Shown here piece by piece: positions 35,114 through 45,319 of a stretch of 64,000 bases of DNA. This DNA comes from Talpa occidentalis (taxonomy: Eukaryota > Chordata > Mammalia > Eulipotyphla > Talpidae). Position numbers and translations under genes: made by a program. The stretch's first letter is position 1. Every line of letters starts with the position of its first letter. The notes under the pieces were generated by a model. The model did not search any database and was not told the DNA's origin. It saw only the letters and a program-made list of their open reading frames with translations. The stretch is taken from contig NW_026555331.1 of assembly GCF_014898055.3 (NCBI RefSeq), positions 104,157,194-104,221,193 on the forward strand, read 5' to 3'.

Positions 35114-36871
35114 TTAGTAATTCAGATGCTGCAAGTCGATTGTGGTGAGTGTGTCTGTAAAAAAGTCAAAACTGTCAGCTGAAATATCTACTGGACTGTC
35201 GAGGGAACCTGGCAAACTGGGCGAGACTGCATCTGAAAGCTGCAGGCAGGAATCTGTGGAAAAAACGTTAAAGTCCTGCAAAGAGGGGACCTCGAGGGCC
35301 TCGGGACTGTCATTGTTTAGGCCAGAGCCACAGTTCTGGCCCATTGTTGACAAGCAGTTAGGAACAGTGGGTGACTGGTGCTGAAAATGTTTCAGATTTT
35401 TCTCATTGCTGGTTAAAGGCGAAACTGGGAAACTTTGGGAGTCACCATTGTGTCCATTGGGAGCTTGCTGCTGAGAGAGGGCATTTTGCTGAAAAGTGTA
35501 ACCTTCCCTCTCCAGAAGGGCCCCGGAGACGCTGAGAGCTTGCTCAAAGAGCGACTTCTCTTCCTCATCCTCCTCCACTTTCTCAGAGTCTTCCAGGCTT
35601 TTAAATTTCCCGTCACCGTTTTGGTTCTCCTTGCACTGGGTCTGCCTCTTGTGCTTCATCCTCCGGTTCTGAAACCACACTTTCACTTGTCTCTCAGTCA
35701 AATCCAGCAGCGCTGCGATCTCCACCCTTCGGGGTCTGCAAAGGTACTTGTTGAAATGAAATTCTTTCTCCAGCTCTAAAAGCTGCGTGTTGGTGTAAGC
35801 AGTTCTCAGGCGCCGGGAGCCCCCGCTGCTGCCATCGGCGATTTCCAGGGATTCTGCGGAAAGGGAAACCAACAAGAGACACACGCACAGTCGGAGGTGG
35901 AAGGGTCCGAGCAGGGTTATTCCACTGGAGAATAAATATAGCAGAAAAGATCAACTGCAACAAAATGGCCGCCCCTGGATGCAGGAGAGCTATTGTGCTG
36001 CCTTTCCTGGGAGCCCAGCCCGGGGAGACCCCACGTCTTCCACCTCCACCAGAATCTCGCCTGGAGCTCCCCCCAACCTCTCCATCCGGGAGCAAACTTT
36101 ATATTAGCCACACCACAATTTATAATTAATGCATCAGCTGCTTAGCTGAGCAAGAGCGATCTATCACTCTTCATTACTGTCAAAAAGCCAAACTCTAGGA
36201 CAACTAGACAAGAGGAGGTCAGTTCCAACTCAAATAAATCATCCCACATTACCCAAGTTAGGGAAAGTTTCCCCCCCTTCTTAAATAGATATATGTGTGC
36301 GTGTGCGTCTCGTGGTGGAGCCCAGCATCTCTCTTCTCCCCGTCAACCCCATTCCTGAGCCCACAAGGGAAGGGAAGGCAGCCAAGCATCTCCCCCTTCC
36401 CTCGCAGCCCACGCTCCCCTCCCCCCAGAACCGCTCTCGGGCAGCCCGAGGGGGGAAGCGGGTTCGGGGACCTGGGGCCGAGCCTTTGGACTGACCTTTG
36501 TGGCTGAGGCAGGCAGGGCCGGCGGCGGCGGCCGAGGCGGGCGGCAGAGCGGTTTTCTTGGCCGCCTTCTTCTCCTTCATCCAGGGGTACTCGGGCGGCT
36601 GCAGGGCGCCGGCGGGCACTGGGCTGCCGCGGCTGCCCGCGGGGCTCGGCTTGGGGCGGCCGCCAGCGCCGTGGCGAGGGTGACTGCCCGGGTTCAGGCT
36701 GGGAATGGTCTGCTCAAAAGGAGGAGGAATCAGTGTCGAGTGTGAAAGCGTCGAGGTCTTGATTGATGAACTTTGAAATGTATCAGCGACAGGGGGAAAA
36801 GATGTCAGGCACTCAGCGAGCGACGGCTGGCTATTGATAAAACCAATCTCTCGCTCAAATTCGTAATTCAT
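35114..36871 (-). CDS. HOXA2: HOXA2 homeobox transcription factor, complete, two exons
   Basis: Exon 1 is 36496-36871 and exon 2 is 35114-35853, with a GT-AG intron (35854-36495; donor AAAG|GTCAG, acceptor CGCAG|AATCC). The product is 371 residues; human has 376, the difference lying mostly in a shorter alanine tract after the hexapeptide. In order: N-terminus [20 protein letters not shown]; the PBX-interacting YPWM at about 95-98; the homeodomain at about 138-197 with helix 3 [13 protein letters not shown]; a run of acidic residues EEDEEEK; and a Ser-rich C-terminal activation region ending DLQHLNY. HOXA2 specifies second-arch neural crest and rhombomeres 2-5. In mouse, an r2 enhancer lies in its exon 2, an r4 enhancer in its intron and an r3/r5 EGR2-driven enhancer upstream. 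The intron here carries the expected HOX/PBX and PREP/MEIS sites. The frame is intact. Confidence 0.98.
36157..36182 (-). promoter_or_regulatory. HOX/PBX plus PREP/MEIS sites in the HOXA2 intron (r4 enhancer type)
   Basis: CGATCTATCA at 36157-36166 reads TGATAGATCG on the minus strand, a bipartite HOX/PBX site. Ten bases further on, CTGTCA at 36177-36182 (TGACAG on the other strand) is a PREP/MEIS site. This pairing is the known architecture of the mouse Hoxa2 intronic rhombomere-4 enhancer, driven by HOXB1 and HOXA2 itself. Confidence 0.75.
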
Positions 36872-37101
36872 GGCCTTCTCCTTGGAGCCCCCTCGGAGAA
36901 AAAGTTCCCTCTTCTGGAGGGGTTTTGGGGGGGCAAGGCCCGGGAAAAAGGCGAGTGCGGAAGAAAAAAAAAATCTATCATAGAAGATCGCTGCTGGGGT
37001 GTTTTTTTTCTAATTCACTGATTACAGCCGTATGGGGACCGCGCTACTATTAAACTATTGAATTCATGGAGACAAGGTTGAAATTGGACCGAATTGGCTG
37101 T

Positions 37102-37172
37102 CACATGATTGCTTCTGCCCAATGACAATTTGGGCTTTAATCAAAAGAAGCCACTGTCTGTTTGATTGATCC
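37102..37172 (-). promoter_or_regulatory. HOXA2 upstream promoter elements
   Basis: About 230-300 bp above the HOXA2 ATG lie an E-box-like CACATG (37102-37107), a CCAAT on the plus strand (37119-37123) and a HOX/PBX-type TGATTGATCC (37163-37172). The E-box and CCAAT spacing resembles that in front of HOXA1 and HOXA3. The transcription start is not defined from sequence. Confidence 0.5.
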
Positions 37173-37655
37173 AAAAAAGTCGGGAAGGAACGCCTCATTG
37201 GGGGCCAGTGAGGCTTTATTTACACTTTTTTCAGGGCAAAAACACATATATGTGGCTGTGGGTGGGGATGCCTGGGCGTGCGTGGGGGCGAGGGAGCCTG
37301 CTGCTGCCTCCCGACCGGCGAGGATGGGTGTGCGCCTGCAAGTGTGTGTGAGTGTGTGCGTGTGCCAGGGTGAGCCCGGCTGCCGGGCCCGCCGCCGGCC
37401 GCCCTCTGCCTCCCCCGCACACTCCGCGCATTGTTTGGGACTGTCGGGAAGAGCCTCGCACCTCACAAATCATTTAAGCACCTCGGTCTGACGCCTGCAG
37501 TCATTAACAAAGTAATCCATTAATCTTCAAAGTTTTGACACCCGAGGGCCCCGCATCCCAGTCACATAAGTTCTGCTAAGGCTGGAGGAAGGAGCAGAGG
37601 AGAGAGGAGATCAGACTGCAGGAAGAAAGGAGTGGCAAAGGGAAGACGGGGGAGA

Positions 37656-37660
<5 letters not shown>

Positions 37661-37742
<82 letters not shown>
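37661..37742. repeat. (AG)41 microsatellite
   Basis: An uninterrupted 82-bp AG run between HOXA2 and HOXA3, with degenerate GA-rich sequence on its left side. It is the longest simple repeat in the HOX part of the window. Confidence 0.95.
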
Positions 37743-37746
<4 letters not shown>

Positions 37747-40700
37747 CTTAAGGGGATTTTCTCCCTTTTCATTCCCAAAGCCAGTTCCTGGACCTGGAGA
37801 ACTGATCTCTCTGTGTCTCTGCTTCCCTTCCTCTCGATCTGTTTTTTCCCTCTTTTCCTCTTTTTTTTTCCTCTTGTCTCCTCACCTCCTCCTTCTGCCT
37901 CCTGCATCCACCTCTCCTGCCCGCCCCCTTCCCGCAGCCCCTCACCTCCCCCACCAAGCCCAGCCCGGAGTCTGCGCCCCGGACCCGGGACCCCGGCCCA
38001 TTGTTAGGCGGCTCTTCCTGGGCAGCTCTGCGTCTGGCTCCGCGGGAAGTGGAAAACGGGAGGCGACCTCGAAGCTCCCCGACCTTCCTGTTCCATCAAC
38101 TTTTCAGGAGTGGCTGGAGAAAGATAGAGGCATGTGCCAGGCGAGACAGCCACCCCGGGTCCATGTGTCCAAACCCTTGTAGCCAGGGCGGCGGCCAGCC
38201 AAAGAAATGCCGCCCCGAGCAGGCGCGTGCGGCTCCTGGCATTCTGGGTTTCATACCCCCAGGGCTCGGGTGCGGTGAGTATTTCTGATTTCCAGGAAGT
38301 GTTTTGGAAGTGAGCATCAGGGAGGGAGAAGGTGCCCGTTTCTCTGTTCTTCTTCTCCTTTCTCTTTTCCTGCTCTTGTCCTCATCCTTGTGGCTCTGGC
38401 TGGGGCTGGTTGAGGCAGACGCAGAGAGTGGTCCCCAGCAGCCCCAAGCGTCTCCCACGCCAGCCTTCTCCTAGCCACCAGGGATGTTTGCGCTGGGGTT
38501 CTGTGCTGGGAAACATCACTGCGGAAGAGAGAAGGTGACTCAGGAGGAATGATAAAGGTTCTCTTTCTCTATTCACTCTCTCTGTTTTCCAATTTGGAGA
38601 CTGGAGACTGGGTGCATCTTGAACTGTGCTGGAGGGTTCAAAGAATAACACCTTTAGGTGCCAAACAATAACTTTTAAAAAATCCACCAAGCCAGAAAGA
38701 GCGAAGGAGATTGAGAGAAGTCTGAAGGTATCTCCCCACCCCCACCCCCACCCCATGATGATTCGCTTTTGCATCCTTTGAAATGGACTGAGTGATCAGA
38801 CTCTCCCAGGCCGGCAGGCATCGGTGGCAGGAAAATAAATCATTCTGATGGCCAGGGAGAGGGAGGTTGGCTGGGAAGAAAAATCTAGTAGAAAACAAGA
38901 AAGGCTGACCAAGGAGCAAGGGTGGAACTCCATCTCAGAGGCCGGCATCAAAGGGAGGTTGGGTTAGAAATTGGATATAAAGTGGCCTCAGTCATTGAGG
39001 AGCCCAGAGCATCGCCTCACAGATAGAGATGCTATTTTGGAAAATCTGAAGTTTTTCAGTTTTCTTGCTTTTATTCCAAACAAAGCTCTGAAGGAAGTCT
39101 GGGCGCGATCAATCTTATTCACCAAAAGCCTTGACAGCTTCTGGCCCTTAAGAACACATTTCAGCTTCGAGCTCTTTCCAAGATCAAATGTGGCCGAGCA
39201 AAGAAGAGAGCAGGAAACGCAAGTAAACAAGGAAAACTAGTCTTTTTAAAGATATCTTTTGGAAGCGGATAAAGTTATAAGGCTGCTTTTAGGAAAGGTA
39301 TTTTGCAGAATCTGGGATGGTGGCTTTTAGCATTTGCTTTTACCAGAAAATCTAGAGGGGTTAAAGGGAGGGGGAGCTGCAGAGAGGGAGCAACGCTGCC
39401 CCCATATCGCTGAGGCTTTGTCAGGGTCTGCGTGGGTGAGAGCTTTCTGTTCTCCTCAGCAGCCTTAATTCAAATACCATCTGGAAGAAACCCCTTTTCT
39501 TTGACCATTCAACACTGAACTCTTTCCCAAATCTATTACTTTAATGCAGGCGGCATTTTAATAAGAATTTCTTTTTAATATCTAGGAAGCTGGGTGTGAG
39601 AATGATTTTTTCTTGGCGATTCAAAATGAATGTCTTTGGCAAGAAATGGGAAATCGTATTAGAATCTCATTTTAGAATCTGTCTCCTGAAGGAAGGAGGA
39701 AACCTAACCATTCCTTCCTCAGCTAAAGAGGTGATTTTAGAAATGGGTTCAAATAGTGATATCCCTGAAAGAAGATGTTCTTGCTGAATCTCTCTCTCCC
39801 TCTCTCTCTCTCTCATACACACACACACACACACACACACTGTTCCTTATTTTCCCAGGTATTTTTATACATATCTCTAAAATGATTACTTAAGAATCCT
39901 GTGTTGTTCAGCCTGCACACTTCAGATCTGAACAACCAAAGGGTGGAAGCTCCAGTCCTCACAAAGACTGGCTGTCCAGCCTCTGCCTTTCCAAGGTTTG
40001 CCATATAGGGAGGGTGGGGTGGCATGGGGAGAAAATCTACTTTCACAGACCAAACTTAAAGAAACACATACAGGAGCACCAGGACAGATGCGAGGGAGAA
40101 CCTCTCACTGTGGAAGAAACACTCAGATCGCTACAGCCACCTGGCCTTGCATCTTCTGAGACTTTTTCTTTTTTCCTAAAACATAAGGTTTCCTAAAAGC
40201 AGCTTCTATGGACTCAGCTCCAGTGCCTGTTTCTAAAGATCATCTGAGGAGCTTCTCAGGGGGGAGATAGAAGCCATGGTGATAGATATTTTGAATTGCA
40301 AACAAAATGGCGACATTTTTCACCTCAATCCAGGGAGAAGGGAGGTGGGGGTTGTTTTTCACAGTAGATGTTCCCGATCCCCAGACGCAAGTGGTTCCTC
40401 ACCTCCAGCTTTGGGAGGTGTCCAGTTCTGAGGTTTGCACCTTCTGAATTTGATTCCTTCTCGGAGCAATCCTTTAAGATGAAAATATTTAACTTTCCTG
40501 TGCCTGCCTTTGCCTCTGCCAAGCAGTCAGTAGGCAGGCCTGTCTTCGATGCAGGAGCAGAAAGGTAATGTTAGCTCCTAGAGCATCAAATGAAAGAAGT
40601 ACTTACAAAACTGCATTTTTTATTAGAAGGATTCCAATCTCCTGCCTCCCTCTCCCTGGGGCCATAAGAGGAAAACAGGAGAGGAAATAAATTCTGAGAA

Positions 40701-41350
40701 TGCCAAATCCTAAATTGCGGCAAGAGTCCATGCTTGGGCTGGAGCAGTCCAGGGAAGGCTCAGGGAGGCCTCTCTGAGCTCAGTCGTCCTTTTGCTGGAG
40801 AACTGGGCGAGCTTCGCTTTCTTTCTAACTGCCTAGCTCCAAGTGGCGATTTTAGTAGTGATTCTTTCTTCCTGGCGCAGAGGAATCCGGTTGCTCCTGG
40901 AAAGTGCTCCGCATCTTCCTTGCTGCAGGCTCTTCCCCCGGTTAAAGCGTGGGATGTAAAGCTTTGATCCGAGGACAATCTCCGAGAAGACAATCGTGCC
41001 CGATTCCTCGGTGGGGCCCTCTCGAGCACCTGGGCGCCCCGCCGCGCCTCCAGCCATTGTTTCTCCCGCACTCAGCAGTTCCAGAGCCCGCAGCCGGCAT
41101 CCGTGGCAGCTGGGAACCAGGCAGCCCGACGGGCTGGCCGCTTGGGCGGTTCCAAAACTGCTGCCGCTAAGAGCTCCGGCTGCCTTCCGAGAATCCGCCG
41201 AGCTCCCACACGAGTCGCCTGACCAAGCCCCAAGCCGGACCTGGAGGGCTGCTGCGGCCTGCCCAGCCAGTTCATCACCGCCGGAATTCCACGCAGATCC
41301 CCATCTTCAGCCAAAGAACCCCTTCTGCACACGGATATTATTCAGAATAA
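37743..41350. other. HOXA2-HOXA3 intergenic region
   Basis: About 3.6 kb with no coding sequence, SINE or L1. It holds GC-rich patches (37920-38080, 40980-41320) and (CT)n/(AC)n repeats at 39788-39840. In mouse the EGR2-dependent r3/r5 enhancer and neural-crest enhancers of Hoxa2 lie in this interval. I could not place their individual sites with confidence. Confidence 0.6.
39788..39840. repeat. (CT)n then (AC)n microsatellite
   Basis: About 13 interrupted CT units are followed by about 12 AC units. Confidence 0.9.
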
Positions 41351-41354
41351 AGAC

Positions 41355-41360
41355 TTTATT
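41355..41360 (-). terminator. HOXA3: Candidate HOXA3 polyadenylation signal
   Basis: AATAAA on the minus strand about 900 nt past the HOXA3 stop codon, consistent with the usual HOXA3 3' UTR length. Other minus-strand hexamers may be used. Confidence 0.5.
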
Positions 41361-42258
41361 TTTTTTTTGTTTTGTTTCTCAGAATGTGAGCAGCAAGGAA
41401 TGTATTACTCTCAAAACAAATCTAGCATTTTTCGGGTTTACAGACTGATTTATCGGTTTCGTCGGATGTTACAAACCGAAATCACTGTTTGCAAAAGCTG
41501 GAACCTCTCTGGTATTATTGCATCATTACCGTTTTTATAAAGGAATTATATTTCCCTTTCAAATAAATGTTTCCTATGTACGCCAATACACCATTGAACA
41601 AAAGGCCCAGAAACCTTCTGAACAACCAGGGTACAGAATTTCTTTAATATAAATACGAACAGATGGGGATAAATAATATTTAAAACTTATTCAATGCTTG
41701 CAAAAAAAATATAAATAAATCTGACTGTTCACCAGCATACACACACGGAAAGACGTACACTTAGTTATCCTTGCACAGGGAGCCCCTGTTTCAAAGCGCC
41801 TTTGATTTTTTTTTTCCGCTCTTTACAAGAAGTGCAATTTTTAAACAAAAAAAAAAACCCTAAAAATAAAAAAAAAAAAAGTAATCGCTTCCCCTCGGGA
41901 GCCATAATGTACGAACAAATTCACATTGAAGAACTCGACTAGAAAATTTGTTCATATACCCTGTTTCTGATCAAAGAGAAGAGAAGGTAAAGAGTGCAGG
42001 GCCAGCGGCCGAGCCGGGGCGGGAGGAGATAAATATCGCTACTGATACTGACAGCCATTCCAGCAACCAAGATTGCTACGTCACATAAACTATAAAAACT
42101 TGTTACCAAAGAAAACAAAACCAGGGGAGGTAATAGAGGGGAGACAGCGGAGAGAGAAAAGGGAGGGGCAGAAAGAACCTTAAACAAAACAGAAAAAGCA
42201 AAGGAAGAAGGGGGGGGGCGGGGAGGGACTCTCCTGGCGAGCAGCCCCGAGCCAATTA

Positions 42259-45013
42259 TCACAGGTGGGTGAGCTTGGGGGCTTCCTGAATTCTTCCCTG
42301 AGAAGGATGGTGGGCAGTAAGGTCCGTATAGGTGGGGTGGGGCTCCCCCGGCCCGGGCCCATGATGGTGGCCGCTGCCCAACGGCCCAGCCCCCCCGTAG
42401 TCCATGGCCGCCGAGGCGGCGTGGGGGAGGTGAGTTAGGCCAAAGAGGGTCGGCCCAGAGTTGCTCATGGGCTCCACATAGCTGCCCCCCACGAAGACGG
42501 GGCTTCCCTGTAAGTGTGGGGTCCCATAGCTGCCGTTGCCCTGCAGGCCAGGCGCGTGCGGGTCGTAGTCGGGGGTGCCCCCTGCGCCCGTCCCCGCCGC
42601 GGTGTAGCGCTTCTGTGGAGGTGGCGGGGGCGCGCAGCTGGGCAGGGGTGCGGGGTAGGAGGCCGGGGGCAGTCCGTAGGCGCCCTGGGGAGGTTTAGAG
42701 AAAGGCGGGGGCGACTGGGGCTCGTATGGGACGCTGTTAACTAGCGAATGCATAGAGTTCAGATAGCCGCCCGCGCCGGGGGGTACGGGGCTGCGACTCG
42801 GGGACTGCCCCCCTGAGGACGTGAGCATGCCCTTGCCCTTCTGATCCTTCTTGTACTTCATGCGGCGGTTCTGGAACCAGATCTTGATCTGGCGCTCGGT
42901 GAGGTTCAGCAGGTTGGCCATCTCCACCCGGCGCGGCCGGCACAGGTAGCGGTTGAAGTGGAATTCCTTCTCCAGCTCCACCAGCTGCGCGCTCGTGTAG
43001 GCCGTGCGCGCCCTCTTGGACGACGCCTGCCCCGGCGGACTCTTGTCGCCGGCGCAGCTCTCCCCTGCGGGGACACACGAGAGGGGAAGGGTGGCGTCAG
43101 GGACTGCCCGGCCCCGCCCCGCCCAGTCCCTGGCCCAGCCAGGCCCCTCCTTCCTCTGGATCCCTCCGTCTGTCTGAGCCCAAAACCGGGAAAGAAGAAC
43201 TAGGTGCTGCCTTCTGCCCCGGCCAGACAGCGAGGGGGCTGGGTAGCTACCCCCTCATTCAGTCAAGCTGCAAAGCATGGCCCCCCATGCTTTGTTGGGG
43301 GAGTAAGGGCAGAAAAGTAGAACTTCCAGTTTGCCCTCTTTTGTCTGTCTATATTTCTTCTTTGAGCTACTCACTTTTATAACTCATATTTTGATTTTTT
43401 GACCGCTCAGACTACAGGCTTTCTGTAGGCAGGTCTCATAATCTACATTCCCTTCACAATGTGGCGCACCTAACAAACACTCGATACACCTTTCCCTTGC
43501 TCGCTGGCTGACTGAAGAACTGGTCAGTGGCCTCAACTGGCCACTCACTAATCTACCCAGCAACTGGCCACTCATTAGTCCACCAAGTGGAGATGCAAGG
43601 AGTGGAAGCCCCAACCTGGAAGACCTTCTCCACCCAAAGGAAGACATTCTATTGAAAGTGTTCATTTTTGGTGGGGAGGTCCAGCCCCCTGCTGTGGTTC
43701 ATATTAGTTAGGGCTCTCCAGGTCATCAAGCAGCCTGTCCCAGCTCTGTCCACTGATCTGGTGTCCTCCTGTCTTCTCTGGCCCTCCAATTCTGGCTGTG
43801 GAGGGTTCCAGATACTCAGGTTTAGAGCAGAGCACTGACAACTGGAGAAGGCAAGGGCAAAGGTAACCACGATGGTGGAAGCCCACTACCTGGGGCCTAT
43901 CCTCCACTGAAGCCCAATACTAGGCGGCCTCCTGTGGCCCCCATTAGGATGACAAGTCCATATCCCCTTCTCAAGGAGATCCCTGGCTGAACTAAGTCTG
44001 AGTAGGGCCTTCCCAGAGGTAAGGCAGTCACTCCATCTGCTGGGCCAAAAATTAAAACTAGGTACTGATTATAGGCAAAGCATTCATTCTGACTAGAAGT
44101 GATCAGACCTACTTTTATTCTGCTACATTTTAAGATGAGGTAGCTGTTAGTGTTTCCTTACAAATGTGCTAAAAAGATAATGGAGCTCAGGTTTGCTCTG
44201 TTCAAAGATCCTCACTCCAAGAGAAGAACAAAAAGGGATTCCAAAGTCACTAGGTCCCACTTACTCTTTGAGCAGTCCAGAAAGACTCCTCTCAGGAGTC
44301 TTCCTGGGCACAGGGAGCCCTGTCACCTCCCTACTTTCAAAGATCTGGAAGCTTTGTGAAGGGGGGATGAGAGGGGGAACAGCAGTGAATTCTTGGAAAT
44401 GTCCCAGTGCTTCCAGAATGTAGTGCCAGTGGCTTGGGGGCCAGAGCCAGGCCAGAGGACCCTCCTCTGGTAGGCATCCCTTTACCTGAGCTGGAGCCGC
44501 TGGTTTTCTGCTTTGTGTTTTGCCTGGACTCTTTCATCCAAGGGAAGATTTGTTTGGCCACGGTAGGTGAGTTGAGCAGGGGACTCTTGGCCGTGCTGGC
44601 AGGGGCAGGATTGCCGCTGGCATTCTGAGGTGGGGAGACTGAGGAGGGGGGCGGGGGCACCGCAGGAGTGGGCGCGGGGGGCTGTGGTGGGGGTTGAGGC
44701 TGCTGTGGGGCAGGGGGCGCGGCCTGGGGCTGCTGGGGGCCAGGGGCGGCTCGCCCAGGCCTGGGGGCTGGCTGGGCGGGCCACTCAGGGTGCGCAGACA
44801 CGCTTCGTTTAGCTCGTGTGCCTTGGGGTGGCCCCCGCCACTAGCAGGCGACTGCAGAGAGCAAGCTGGTCGGTGGTACTCGCCGCCCTCGGCGCCCAGG
44901 GCCGCGGACGCTGGGTACGGCTGCTGACTGGCATTATAAGCGAACCCGTTGGCTGCCTGGTAGGGGTAGCCACCGTAGATCGCCGAGCTGTCGTAGTAGG
45001 TCGCTTTTTGCAT
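42259..45013 (-). CDS. HOXA3: HOXA3 homeobox transcription factor, with an apparent one-base frameshift
   Basis: Coding exon 1 is 44486-45013 and exon 2 is 42259-43064, with a GT-AG intron (43065-44485; donor CTCAG|GTAAAG, acceptor CCGCAG|GGGAG). Exon 1 opens with [15 protein letters not shown], the HOXA3 N-terminus. At codon 93 (44735-44739) the frame slips by one base: the proline/glutamine-rich region continues in the next frame through the IFPWMK hexapeptide to the donor. Without the slip the frame would stop at residue 159, before the hexapeptide and the homeodomain. Allowing for one missing base, the product would be about 444 residues; human has 443. Exon 2 encodes a homeodomain with helix 3 [13 protein letters not shown] and the HOXA3 C-terminus [12 protein letters not shown]3 acts in third and fourth arch, thymus, parathyroid and hindbrain patterning. 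A sequence error in a C run is likelier than a null allele. Confidence 0.93.
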
Positions 45014-45190
45014 CGCGTTGTTTCAAGATCTTGATCGCACACTCTGACAGGGGCTTGACACCCGCGAGGGCGCACATTGGCACGCCCCGGTGGTCACGTG
45101 ACGCTCCGCCGCCAATGGCCGCCCCGCGCAGACCTGGGGGGGCGAGAAGCGCAGCGCGGTGAGGGCTCCGCGCAAATCCATCTTACTCTC
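44640..45190. promoter_or_regulatory. HOXA3 5' CpG island and proximal promoter elements
   Basis: CpG-rich block over coding exon 1 and its upstream edge. CACGTG lies at 45095-45100 and CCAAT at 45112-45116, 80-105 bp above the ATG. An acceptor-like CTGTCAG|AGTG (AG at 45044-45045) just above the ATG would allow upstream non-coding exons to splice in. Confidence 0.6.
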
Positions 45191-45210
45191 AATAGCTAAG
45201 TGACATGAAA

Positions 45211-45218
45211 GCCATAAA
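45211..45218 (+). promoter_or_regulatory. GCCATAAA motif, first of seven in the HOXA3-HOXA4 interval
   Basis: A CDX/posterior-HOX type octamer. Further copies lie at 46237-46244, 47866-47873, 49420-49427 (inverted), 54288-54295, 57932-57939 and 63574-63581. Confidence 0.4.
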
Positions 45219-45278
45219 AGAAAAAGTGGTCAGCAATATTTAGCAGCACGACTTGGCCTCAGGCGCAGAGAGCCGCGC

Positions 45279-45286
45279 TATAAAAA
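45279..45286 (+). promoter_or_regulatory. Plus-strand TATA box pointing away from HOXA3
   Basis: TATAAAAA in the context cgcgctataaaaagctg, about 270 bp above the HOXA3 ATG and oriented away from it. It could start an antisense transcript of the HOXA-AS2 type. No transcript evidence is visible. Confidence 0.4.
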
Positions 45287-45319
45287 GCTGCTGGAATTTA
45301 CTGGCAGCTACAAATATTT

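Noticed and set aside
37270..37292. A possible EGR2 (Krox20) site, GTGGGGGCG, upstream of HOXA2
   Set aside because: One mismatch to the consensus in G-rich DNA and not clearly at the known enhancer position. Too weak to annotate.
45228..45240. A MAFB half-site-like gtcagcaata upstream of HOXA3
   Set aside because: A single half-site close to the ATG. The known MAFB-responsive enhancer has paired sites further upstream, which I could not place.
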